Shown here one piece after another: positions 1-6,095 of a stretch of DNA of 9,061 bases; within the stretch, counting starts at the first letter, position 1, and each line of letters opens with the position of its first letter. The stretch is from Nitrospinota bacterium (lineage in GTDB: Bacteria > Tectomicrobia > Entotheonellia > J063). The notes beneath the pieces were generated by a model that did no database searches, was not told the origin of the DNA, and saw only the letters and a list, made by a program, of their open reading frames with translations. A program made the position numbers and the translations under genes. The stretch spans positions 1-9,061 of the forward strand of contig RFHZ01000518.1 in NCBI GenBank assembly GCA_003696125.1. Reading direction: 5' to 3'.

Positions 1-2
1 AC

Positions 3-377
3 TTCGACGGGGAGACCGCCCCCTATGTGCAGTATACCCATGCCCGGGCCTGTAGCGTGCTGCGCAAACATGGGCAACCACTCCCCCGGCAGGTCGAGTA
101 TGGCTGCCTGGACAAGGAGGAAGAGTTTCAACTCTGTAAGCTCCTCGGCTTCTTCCCGGAGACGATCCGCCGGGCAGCAGAGTTCTACGAACCTTCTTTC
201 ATCAGTACCTATCTGATTCAACTGGCAGAGCAGTTTAACGTTTACTACCATCACAACCGCATCCTGGTCGACGACCCACTCCTCCGTGCGGCACGCGTCA
301 CGCTCACCGCTGCCGTGCGTCAGGTCCTGCGTAACGGGTTGGCGCTGCTCGGGATTGCCGCCCCGGAAGAGATGTGA
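3..377 (+). CDS. argS: Arginyl-tRNA synthetase, C-terminal part (5' end outside window)
   Basis: Cytoplasmic class I aminoacyl-tRNA synthetase that charges tRNA-Arg with arginine. Only the last 124 codons are present; reading frame 3 is open from the window edge to TGA at 375-377. The first visible residues, [15 protein letters not shown], match the conserved segment at the junction of the catalytic core and the DALR anticodon-binding domain. The rest is helical DALR domain, ending in the typical LRAAR...[15 protein letters not shown] signature (about fragment residues 90-118). The signature's opening DALR is DPLLR here. The catalytic HIGH motif lies upstream and cannot be checked. An internal GTG at position 27 is inside the gene and is not its start. 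The stop codon overlaps the ribosome binding site of the next gene, so the two are probably co-transcribed. Identification is firm; completeness is unknown. Confidence 0.93.
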   Translation, partial: FDGETAPYVQYTHARACSVLRKHGQPLPRQVEYGCLDKEEEFQLCKLLGFFPETIRRAAEFYEPSFISTYLIQLAEQFNVYYHHNRILVDDPLLRAARVTLTAAVRQVLRNGLALLGIAAPEEM

Positions 378-383
378 AGGAGG
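377..383 (+). promoter_or_regulatory. Ribosome binding site of trpG/pabA, overlapping argS stop
   Basis: AAGGAGG is a near-perfect Shine-Dalgarno 5 nt upstream of ATG 389, and its first base is the last base of the argS TGA. This decides the ATG at 389 over an in-frame GTG at 374, which would put the Shine-Dalgarno inside the coding region. It also suggests translational coupling with argS. Confidence 0.85.
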
Positions 384-388
384 CGCCT

Positions 389-982
389 ATGCTCCTGGTG
401 ATCGATAACTATGACTCCTTTACCTATAACCTGGTGCAGTACCTGGGAGAGCTCGGAGCCGAAAGCGAAGTCTACCGCAACGACAAGATTACCCTGGAGG
501 AGATCGCCGAGAAACAGCCAGAGTACATCGTGATCTCCCCGGGTCCATGCACCCCGAATGAGGCCGGCCTCTCCTGTGCCATCATCGAAGCCTTTGCCGG
601 CCAGATCCCTATCCTTGGGGTCTGTTTGGGGCATCAGAGCATTGGACAGGTCTTTGGCGGGGAAATCGTCCGGGCACCGGTACTGATGCATGGGAAGACC
701 TCTCCTATCTACCATGATGGGAAGACCATCTTCCGTGACCTCCCTTCCCCCTTTGAAGCCACCCGTTACCACTCCCTGATCATCAGGCGGGACACCTTGC
801 CCCGTTGCCTGGAGATCTCGGCAGAAACCGAGGACGGCATCATCATGGGGGTCCGGCATACCTCCCTGCCGGTAGAAGGGGTGCAGTTTCATCCCGAATC
901 GATACTGACCCGGGAGGGTAAAAAGCTCCTGCGCAACTTTCTGCAGTGCTACCGCAGGGAGAAGAAGAGCGCAGAGACATGA
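389..982 (+). CDS. trpG: Glutamine amidotransferase subunit of anthranilate / aminodeoxychorismate synthase
   Basis: 197-residue class I glutamine amidotransferase, the usual length for TrpG/PabA. It hydrolyses glutamine and passes ammonia to a chorismate-binding partner (TrpE for tryptophan, PabB for folate). The family-typical N-terminus [20 protein letters not shown] is followed by the oxyanion segment [11 protein letters not shown] (residues 50-60). The nucleophile elbow [10 protein letters not shown] has Cys79, and the triad is completed by H168 and E170 in VQFHPES. All catalytic residues are present. No trpE, pabB or other trp gene is visible, which hints at an amphibolic enzyme shared by both pathways, or at PabA proper; sequence alone does not separate these. 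The start at ATG 389 rests on the Shine-Dalgarno at 377-383. No obvious terminator follows. Confidence 0.92.
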   Translation: MLLVIDNYDSFTYNLVQYLGELGAESEVYRNDKITLEEIAEKQPEYIVISPGPCTPNEAGLSCAIIEAFAGQIPILGVCLGHQSIGQVFGGEIVRAPVLMHGKTSPIYHDGKTIFRDLPSPFEATRYHSLIIRRDTLPRCLEISAETEDGIIMGVRHTSLPVEGVQFHPESILTREGKKLLRNFLQCYRREKKSAET

Positions 983-1010
983 TCCTGACAGGTGTTGCCA
1001 TAAAAAATGC

Positions 1011-1037
1011 TTGTCAAAAGAGAAAAAGTATGCTAAT
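1011..1037 (+). promoter_or_regulatory. Possible sigma70-type promoter before dppD (weak)
   Basis: The 120-bp gap between trpG and dppD contains an AT-rich patch (about 1001-1046) unlike the surrounding coding DNA. TTGTCA at 1011-1016 matches the -35 consensus at 5 of 6 positions. GCTAAT at 1032-1037 (15-nt spacer) is a 4 of 6 match to the -10 box but lacks its first two bases. TATGCT at 1029-1034 is the alternative -10, but its spacer is too short. The location suits a dpp promoter; the motif quality is poor. Confidence 0.3.
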
Positions 1038-1102
1038 GGTTACCTTCCAAAGCGAGAGGAAGGGGAGAGTTGTTATCACACTAACCCAACAAGAGGATAG
1101 CC

Positions 1103-2089
1103 ATGGAACAAGCGCTGTTACAGCTCAGAGACCTGAAAACCTATTTCTTCACCAGTGAAGGACTGGCGAAAGCCGTAGATGGGGTCAGCTTAGAGGTGCA
1201 GGCCGGAGAAACCCTGGGCGTTGTGGGGGAATCTGGTTGTGGAAAGAGTGTTACGGCCCTCTCTATCTTGCGCTTGGTCCCGGACCCGCCAGGGCGGATC
1301 GTCGGGGGAGAGATCCTCTTCCAGGGACGTGACCTGTTGAAGCTGAGCAAATCAGAGATGCGCAAGATCCGGGGCAACGAGATCTCGATGATCTTCCAGG
1401 AACCGATGACCTCGTTAAACCCGGTTTTTACCATCGGCAACCAGATTGCCGAGGCGATCATCCTGCACCAGGGACTCAGCAAGAAAGCGGCTCTGGATAA
1501 GGCGGTGGAGATGCTGAAGCTGGTAGGGATCCCCTCTCCAGAGCAGCGAGTCCACGAGTACCCGCACCAGTTGAGTGGAGGGATGCGGCAGCGCGCCATG
1601 ATCGCCATGGCCCTCTCCTGTAACCCGAAAGTCCTGATCGCCGATGAGCCGACCACCGCCCTGGATGTCACCATCCAGGCCCAGATTCTCGATCTGATGC
1701 TCCGCTTGAAAGAGGAGGTGGGGGCGGCCATCATCCTGATTACCCATAACCTCGGTGTGGTGGCGGAGACGGCACAGCGGGTGGTGGTGATGTACTGCGG
1801 GAAGATCGTGGAAAGCGGCAATGTCAACGATATCTTCCACAATCCGAAGCATCCCTATACGCAGGGGCTCCTCCGCTCCATCCCCCGTATCGACGAAAAG
1901 GTGACCACGGGCAAGACGCGGTTGCAGGAAATCCCGGGTATCGTGCCCAGTCTGTATAATCTGCCGCAGGGGTGCAAGTTTGCTCCCCGCTGTCCTTTAG
2001 CCGAAAGCATGTGTGAAGAGCAAGAGCCTCCACTGGAACTGCGGGAAGATGCTCCGGATCATTATGCTGCCTGTTGGGTAACGAAATGA
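1103..2089 (+). CDS. dppD: Peptide ABC transporter ATP-binding protein, DppD/OppD type
   Basis: 328-residue cytoplasmic ATPase that would power di- or oligopeptide import as one half of a DppD-DppF heterodimer. ABC motifs are in order: Walker A GESGCGKS (42-49), Q-loop Q99, signature LSGGM (157-161), Walker B VLIADEP (177-183, catalytic E182), D-loop TALD (185-188) and H-loop H215. The residue after H215 is Asn, where Asp is common. The C-terminal oligopeptide-transporter extension has C291, C297, C304 and C324 (spacing x5, x6, x19). That layout is the four-cysteine motif reported to bind a [4Fe-4S] cluster in a bacterial DppD structure. The start at ATG 1103 has AGAGGA at 1092-1097. dppF follows after 64 nt. 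No permease or substrate-binding gene is in the window, so the substrate is unproven; the symbol is by family, and OppD or a nickel/glutathione-type paralogue is possible. Confidence 0.9.
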   Translation: MEQALLQLRDLKTYFFTSEGLAKAVDGVSLEVQAGETLGVVGESGCGKSVTALSILRLVPDPPGRIVGGEILFQGRDLLKLSKSEMRKIRGNEISMIFQEPMTSLNPVFTIGNQIAEAIILHQGLSKKAALDKAVEMLKLVGIPSPEQRVHEYPHQLSGGMRQRAMIAMALSCNPKVLIADEPTTALDVTIQAQILDLMLRLKEEVGAAIILITHNLGVVAETAQRVVVMYCGKIVESGNVNDIFHNPKHPYTQGLLRSIPRIDEKVTTGKTRLQEIPGIVPSLYNLPQGCKFAPRCPLAESMCEEQEPPLELREDAPDHYAACWVTK

Positions 2090-2153
2090 TACCTTGGTCC
2101 CTTTCCTGGCGACAGGCCGACCGGAGAGGGGAGCAGAAAGGGAGAGCATAACC

Positions 2154-3146
2154 ATGGCGCAAAACAGGCCTCTGTTGGAAGTTCGAAATCTGAAGAAGCA
2201 TTTCCCGATCAAAGGAGGGATCTTCTCCAAAACGGTCGGGTATGTCTATGCCGTCGATGGGATCTCTTTTACCCTCAACGCCGGTGAGACCCTGGGACTG
2301 GTCGGGGAGAGTGGGTGTGGAAAGTCTACGGCGGGACGGACCATCCTGCGGCTTATCGAGCCGACGGCGGGAGAGGTGTATTTTGAGGGACGTAACATCT
2401 ACAGCCTGAACAAGTCAGAGATGCGTTCCCTGCGCAAGGAGATGCAGATCATCTTTCAGGACCCTTATGCCTCCCTCAATCCCCGTATGACGGTGGGTAA
2501 TATCGTGGGAGAGCCGCTCGATATCCACAAGGTGGCCAAGGGGACAGAGCGGGAGGATCGGGTGGCCACCCTGCTGGAGAAGGTGGGGTTGCGTCCAGAA
2601 CATATCAAACGCTATCCGCATGAGTTTAGCGGAGGACAGCGGCAGCGCATCGGGATTGCCCGGGCGTTGGCCTTAAATCCCAAGCTGATCATCTGCGATG
2701 AGCCGGTTTCGGCACTCGATGTCTCTATTCAGGCGCAGGTAATCAATCTCCTGGAGGATCTGCAGCAGGAGTTTCACCTCTCCTACCTCTTTATTGCCCA
2801 TGATCTCAGTGTGGTGGAACACATCAGCAATCGCGTGGCGGTGATGTACCTGGGCAAAATCGTGGAACTGGCCACAGACACAGAGCTGTACGGAAAACCG
2901 ATGCATCCGTACACAGAAGCCCTGCTCTCTGCTGTCCCCATTCCTGATCCTACGGTGAAGAAGGAACGGATCATCCTGCAGGGAGATGTCCCCAGCCCTA
3001 TCAACCCTCCCTCTGGCTGTCGCTTCCATACCCGCTGTCCCTATACCAAAGAGTTGTGCCGCCAGGAAGAGCCACCACTCGAAGATAAAGGCAATGGCCA
3101 CTATGCCGCCTGCCATTTCTCTCACGAGATCTATGGCCGACCGTAG
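2154..3146 (+). CDS. dppF: Peptide ABC transporter ATP-binding protein, DppF/OppF type
   Basis: 330-residue partner ATPase of the preceding gene. The order is Walker [10 protein letters not shown] (51-59), Q-loop Q102, signature FSGGQ (158-162), Walker B LIICDEP (178-184, E183), D-loop SALD and H-loop H216 followed by the usual Asp. The KHFPIKGG segment near residues 15-22 is typical of OppF/DppF. The C-terminal extension has C289, C295, C302 and C320 (x5, x6, x17), so this subunit also has a complete four-cysteine set. ATG 2154 is chosen because AAGGGAG (2138-2144) lies 9 nt upstream and the family N-terminus starts here. The frame stays open for 20 more codons back to TTG 2094, but that stretch (proline, glycine and arginine rich) has no family character. 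Paired with dppD as an operon; the membrane subunits must be encoded elsewhere. Confidence 0.9.
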   Translation: MAQNRPLLEVRNLKKHFPIKGGIFSKTVGYVYAVDGISFTLNAGETLGLVGESGCGKSTAGRTILRLIEPTAGEVYFEGRNIYSLNKSEMRSLRKEMQIIFQDPYASLNPRMTVGNIVGEPLDIHKVAKGTEREDRVATLLEKVGLRPEHIKRYPHEFSGGQRQRIGIARALALNPKLIICDEPVSALDVSIQAQVINLLEDLQQEFHLSYLFIAHDLSVVEHISNRVAVMYLGKIVELATDTELYGKPMHPYTEALLSAVPIPDPTVKKERIILQGDVPSPINPPSGCRFHTRCPYTKELCRQEEPPLEDKGNGHYAACHFSHEIYGRP

Positions 3147-3179
3147 GTTTCAGAGACGGGGAGGGGGGACGGATAAGCT

Positions 3180-3240
3180 GGGGTATCCCTTTCTTCTGAC
3201 CTGACCTCGCGCACAGAGCGAGGAGGGTGCCGGATACCCT
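3180..3240 (+). other. Nested inverted repeat between dppF and ftsE
   Basis: The outer arms GGGTATCC (3181-3188) and GGATACCC (3232-3239) are perfect 8-bp complements, with a further G-U pair 3180/3240. They enclose a second perfect stem, CCTCGC (3205-3210) and GCGAGG (3218-3223), with a 7-nt loop. This could be an RNA structure at the end of the dpp message, a leader of the ftsE operon or a protein-binding site. No T-run follows the outer stem directly. The arms are seen in the sequence; the function is unknown. Confidence 0.5.
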
Positions 3241-3241
3241 C

Positions 3242-3267
3242 GACACCAGGTGGAGAGGTGTCTTCTT
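3242..3267 (+). terminator. Weak terminator-like hairpin before ftsE
   Basis: GACACC (3242-3247) and GGTGTC (3257-3262) form a 6-bp stem with a 9-nt loop, followed by the short pyrimidine run TTCTT. It directly follows the nested repeat. The stem is short, the loop long and the T-tract interrupted, so it would be inefficient at best. It may be a partial terminator separating dpp from the ftsE operon. Confidence 0.3.
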
Positions 3268-3318
3268 CCCGGGAGGGCCAGGGACCGGCCAGGACTGAGA
3301 AGGGTCGCAGGAGAGACG

Positions 3319-3975
3319 ATGGTTCGCCTCTTTCACGTCTATAAAAGCTACGGGGAGAGACACCGGGTCCTCAAAGATCTGAGTCTGGTCGTGGAGCAGG
3401 GGGAATTTGTCTTTGTCACCGGGCCGAGCGGGGCAGGAAAAAGCACGCTGCTGCGTCTCCTTTACGGTGCGGAGAAGGCCGATCGGGGCCAGATCGTGGT
3501 CAATGGACGCAATCTCTCTCGCTTGAGACGCTCTACCATCCCTGCTCTTCGTCGAACCCTAGGGATCGTGTTTCAAGATTTTAAGCTCCTTTCCCGCCGT
3601 ACGGTGTACGACAACGTCGCCGTGGTGCTGCGCGTTCTCGGCAAACCAGAGAGGGAGATCAGGCAGCGGGTCTGGCAGGTCTTACAACAGGTCGGCCTCC
3701 AGCAAAAACGTGACATGTACCCCTATACGCTCTCTGGAGGAGAACAACAACGCCTGGCCATCGCCCGTGCCCTGGTGCATCAGCCTTCTCTCCTGCTGGC
3801 AGACGAACCGACCGGTAACCTGGATCGAGAGATGAGCAGAGAGATTCTCACCCTGTTCCAGGAAGCGCATGGACAGGGGACTACCGTCATCGTGGCCACC
3901 CACGATCTCTCCCTGGTGGAGGCTTTCCCCTTTCGACAGGCGCGACTGTATCAAGGGACCATCGTGGAGGACTAG
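3319..3975 (+). CDS. ftsE: Cell division ATP-binding protein FtsE
   Basis: 218-residue ABC ATPase, the standard FtsE size, acting on the cytoplasmic face with FtsX at the division site. In E. coli its ATP cycle drives FtsX and periplasmic EnvC to activate cell-wall amidases. Visible motifs are Walker A GPSGAGKS (35-42), Q-loop Q86 in the FtsE-like GIVFQDFKLL, signature LSGGE (138-142), Walker B LLLADEP (158-164, E163), D-loop NLD, and H-loop H195 in ATHD. FQDFKLL followed by RTVYDNVA separates it from LolD/MacB-type relatives, and ftsX next door confirms it. ATG 3319 has AGGAGA at 3309-3314; an in-frame GTG at 3250 would add 23 residues that do not look like FtsE. It is the first gene of a compact run to tsaD. 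I see no good promoter in the 172 bp upstream, so transcription may begin in dpp or from a non-consensus promoter. Confidence 0.94.
   Translation: MVRLFHVYKSYGERHRVLKDLSLVVEQGEFVFVTGPSGAGKSTLLRLLYGAEKADRGQIVVNGRNLSRLRRSTIPALRRTLGIVFQDFKLLSRRTVYDNVAVVLRVLGKPEREIRQRVWQVLQQVGLQQKRDMYPYTLSGGEQQRLAIARALVHQPSLLLADEPTGNLDREMSREILTLFQEAHGQGTTVIVATHDLSLVEAFPFRQARLYQGTIVED
3966..3970 (+). promoter_or_regulatory. Ribosome binding site of ftsX inside the ftsE 3' end
   Basis: GGAGG within the last ftsE codons lies 5 nt before GTG 3976, which abuts the ftsE TAG with no gap. This fixes the GTG start and implies that FtsE and FtsX are made by coupled translation, as expected for subunits of one complex. Confidence 0.8.
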
Positions 3976-4878
3976 GTGAACGTCTTGCGGCTGGTAAGGT
4001 ACGCCTGTGCGGAAGCGCGGCGCAGTTTGTGGGATCATGCCAGGCTCTATCTCCTCTCCCTGGTGGTGCTCTCCATCGCCCTCTTTATTGTGGAAGCCTT
4101 TTTCCTCCTCCACCATAACCTCCTGAACCTGTTGCAACGCTGGGAAGGAGAGATGCAGATCATCCTCTACCTGCAGGATGAGATCTCCTCACAGCAACTG
4201 ACCGCCTTAACCCAAACCTTACAGGCAGATGATCAGATCTCTCGCTTCACCTATATCTCTAAAGCAGAGGCGTTTCACCAGATCCAGGAGAGCTTAGGCG
4301 GCCAACGTACCCTGCTGGCCGGTCTGCCGCCCGACCTTTTCCCTGCTTCCCTGGTGATTGAACTTCGGCCAGAGGCTCGCCATCCTCACCTCCTGAAGGA
4401 GATCGCGCAACGCTACCGCCATCTCCCCGGTGTCGACGAAGTCGATTATGGTGAACGCTGGGTAGAACCCTTTGCCTTTTTCTTGCGACTCCTCCAGAAA
4501 GCGAGTCTGGTCATTGGGGGAGGGCTCTCGCTCGGGGTGGCCTTTATCATTGCGAACACGGTCCGGCTCGTCTTTTACAGTCGTGCCCAGGAGATCGAGA
4601 TCCTCTGGCTGGTAGGGGCGAGTACGTTTTGTATTCAACTCCCTTTTTTCCTGGAGGGAAGTCTCCAGGGGTTTTTAGGCACCCTGCTCTCTCTGGGGAG
4701 CCTTTGGGGACTGTATAGAGGCCTTATGCTGAAGCTCCAGCAGTTGCCCTTCCTGGAAGGCGGAAAAAACCTCTTCTCCTTCTTCCCCTGGCCGTGGATT
4801 GTGGCTCTCCTGCTGGGGGGAACCCTCCTGGGAGGGGTGGGAAGCCTGCTGGCGGTACGGAGGAGTCTCCGGCTATGA
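3976..4878 (+). CDS. ftsX: Cell division protein FtsX (permease-like subunit)
   Basis: 300-residue inner-membrane protein, normal length for FtsX. Topology read from hydrophobicity: cytoplasmic N-terminus, TM1 about 24-46, a large periplasmic domain about 50-170, TM2 about 175-200, TM3 about 217-247 and TM4 about 273-294. The periplasmic domain carries the FtsX-type segments EMQIILYLQDEIS (59-71) and FTYISKAEA (91-99). The segment EIEILWLVGA...PFFLEGSLQGFLG (206-235) is the conserved FtsX C-terminal signature. That periplasmic domain is the docking surface for EnvC-type proteins in E. coli, and an envC gene follows directly. It starts with GTG immediately after the ftsE stop and ends in an ATGA overlap with envC, so ftsE, ftsX and envC should be translated together. 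Tryptophan at 211, where Lys or Arg is common before LVGA, is a small oddity. Identification is strong from both sequence and context. Confidence 0.92.
   Translation: MNVLRLVRYACAEARRSLWDHARLYLLSLVVLSIALFIVEAFFLLHHNLLNLLQRWEGEMQIILYLQDEISSQQLTALTQTLQADDQISRFTYISKAEAFHQIQESLGGQRTLLAGLPPDLFPASLVIELRPEARHPHLLKEIAQRYRHLPGVDEVDYGERWVEPFAFFLRLLQKASLVIGGGLSLGVAFIIANTVRLVFYSRAQEIEILWLVGASTFCIQLPFFLEGSLQGFLGTLLSLGSLWGLYRGLMLKLQQLPFLEGGKNLFSFFPWPWIVALLLGGTLLGGVGSLLAVRRSLRL
4859..4865 (+). promoter_or_regulatory. Ribosome binding site of envC inside the ftsX 3' end
   Basis: GGAGGAG lies 9 nt upstream of ATG 4875, whose last two bases begin the ftsX TGA stop. It supports the signal-peptide start over an in-frame upstream codon at 4794, which would precede the signal sequence with 27 Gly/Pro-rich residues. 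Confidence 0.75.
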
Positions 4879-6077
4879 AGCGACTGGTGTTCCTCCTCTG
4901 CTGCACCTGCCTGGTCTCCAGCCTCTTCGCCGCCCCCCCTTCCCTGGAAGAGCTCCGGCAGAGGGTTACCCAGGAGAAGGCCAGGTTGCAGCGACTGGAA
5001 GAGCGAGAGCGGCTGTATGACCGGAAGGTTCAACAGATGGAGCAGGAAGCCTCCTCGCTCCTTGCCACCCTGGAGAGGTTTGATCGTCGTCTCCAGCGCC
5101 TGCAACAGGAACTCCGGCTGCTGGAAGCGCAGCTTGCTCTCCACCAGGCAGAAAGAGAGAAACTACAGCAACAGCAGGAGCAGCTCCGGGCACAACTGGC
5201 TGCTCGCCGGCAACTGTTACGCCAGCGGGTCCGCGCCCTGTACCGGCAGGGCACAACCTCGTACCTCCATCTCCTCTTCTCCTCCACCAGCCTCTCTGCT
5301 CTCCAAACCCGGCTGCACGCCTTACAGAGGATCGCCGCCTATGATGCGCAACTGCTCCGTTCCTATACAGAGACCCTCCAAACCTTGCGGCAGCAAGAGG
5401 AGGTCCTGGCGCAGAAAATGGTGGCGATCACAGCGCAGAAGAGGGCACAGGAGGCCAAACAGCAGCAGATGGCCAGAGAAAAATTGCAAAAGAGACGGTT
5501 ATTAGCTACAATAAGGAAAGAAAAACAGACCTACATGCGGTTACGGAAGGAGATCCGGACCGCAACGGCCCAGGTGAGCCGCCTCATCGCTTCGCTAGAA
5601 CGACAGCAACAGGCCCTGGTTGAGAGCAATACTCGCCGCATCCCACAAAAGGAAGGGGAGAAACGATTTCCTTTACTCAAAGGAGTACTCCGCTGGCCGG
5701 TGCAGGGGGAGGTGATTGCCCGTTACGGGACCCAAAAACATCCAGAGTTTAAGACCCCCATTGTGCATAAAGGGATCACGATTCGGGCGGCACCGGGAAG
5801 TGCGATTCGTGCCGTAGCTCCAGGAGCGGTCATCTATGCAGACTGGTTTAAAGGGTATGGCCAGCTTGTAATTATCGACCATGGGGAGAGCTATTACTCT
5901 CTCTACGCTTATCTGGCTGACCTGAAGGTCAAGCCAGGAGACCGGGTCTCCTCTGCTCAGATTATCGGTACAGTGGGGGAAGGCATTTCTCATGAGTCGG
6001 CACTCTACTTTGAAATTCGCCATCATGGCAACAGTGAAGATCCCATGGCCTGGTTGATGGCCAAACCGCAAGGGTAA
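4875..6077 (+). CDS. envC: EnvC-like murein hydrolase activator (coiled coil plus degenerate LytM/M23)
   Basis: 400-residue exported protein. An N-terminal signal peptide (1-19, probable cut at SLFA/APP) precedes a long Gln/Arg/Leu/Glu-rich coiled coil in two blocks (about 24-120 and 155-250). Between them is the RVRALYRQGTTSYLHLLF segment (118-135), typical of EnvC. A LytM domain spans about 270-398. Active M23 peptidases have HKGxD, YAHL and HLHFE. Here these read HKGIT (H298 kept, T302 for Asp), YAYL (Y346 for His) and ALYFE (A377 and Y379 for both His). With these ligands gone it should not cut peptidoglycan itself. EnvC of E. coli is similarly degenerate and activates AmiA/AmiB when FtsEX recruits it. 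The ATGA overlap with ftsX supports the same partnership here. No amidase gene is in the window. Two Cys pairs in the signal peptide do not form a convincing lipobox. Confidence 0.9.
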   Translation: MKRLVFLLCCTCLVSSLFAAPPSLEELRQRVTQEKARLQRLEERERLYDRKVQQMEQEASSLLATLERFDRRLQRLQQELRLLEAQLALHQAEREKLQQQQEQLRAQLAARRQLLRQRVRALYRQGTTSYLHLLFSSTSLSALQTRLHALQRIAAYDAQLLRSYTETLQTLRQQEEVLAQKMVAITAQKRAQEAKQQQMAREKLQKRRLLATIRKEKQTYMRLRKEIRTATAQVSRLIASLERQQQALVESNTRRIPQKEGEKRFPLLKGVLRWPVQGEVIARYGTQKHPEFKTPIVHKGITIRAAPGSAIRAVAPGAVIYADWFKGYGQLVIIDHGESYYSLYAYLADLKVKPGDRVSSAQIIGTVGEGISHESALYFEIRHHGNSEDPMAWLMAKPQG

Positions 6078-6095
6078 ATAGAGGAGAGCAGACGT

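Noticed and set aside
320-892. 190-codon minus-strand open frame opposite trpG
   Set aside because: It is antisense to a gene with intact catalytic motifs and shows no family features; long antisense frames are common in GC-rich genes.
946-1158. 70-codon open frame across the trpG-dppD gap
   Set aside because: It overlaps both genes out of frame, has no Shine-Dalgarno or recognisable motif, and crosses the likely promoter region.
2105-2116. CCTG-GCGA-CAGG mini-hairpin in the dppD-dppF gap
   Set aside because: Only 4 bp with a GNRA-like loop and no T-tract; too short to call a terminator or processing site.
3276-3293. Direct repeat GGCCAGG twice, 11 nt apart, upstream of ftsE
   Set aside because: Two 7-bp copies in GC-rich sequence can arise by chance, and no known site is recognised.
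3250-3318. 23-codon in-frame extension of ftsE from a GTG
   Set aside because: FtsE proteins begin at the MVRLFHVYKSYG-type segment, the extension lies in the hairpin-rich gap, and ATG 3319 has a better-placed Shine-Dalgarno.
4794-4874. 27-codon in-frame extension of envC into ftsX
   Set aside because: It would put Gly/Pro-rich residues before a good signal peptide; ATG 4875 has its own GGAGGAG Shine-Dalgarno.
4899-4910. Possible lipobox in the EnvC signal peptide (Cys cluster at residues 9-12)
   Set aside because: The cysteines lie in the middle of the hydrophobic core without an L-A/S-G/A-C pattern; a standard cut at SLFA/APP fits better.
5160-5192. CAG-rich stretch in envC resembling a triplet repeat
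   Set aside because: It encodes a Gln-rich part of the coiled coil (residues 98-105) and is interrupted; a low-complexity coding region, not a tandem array.
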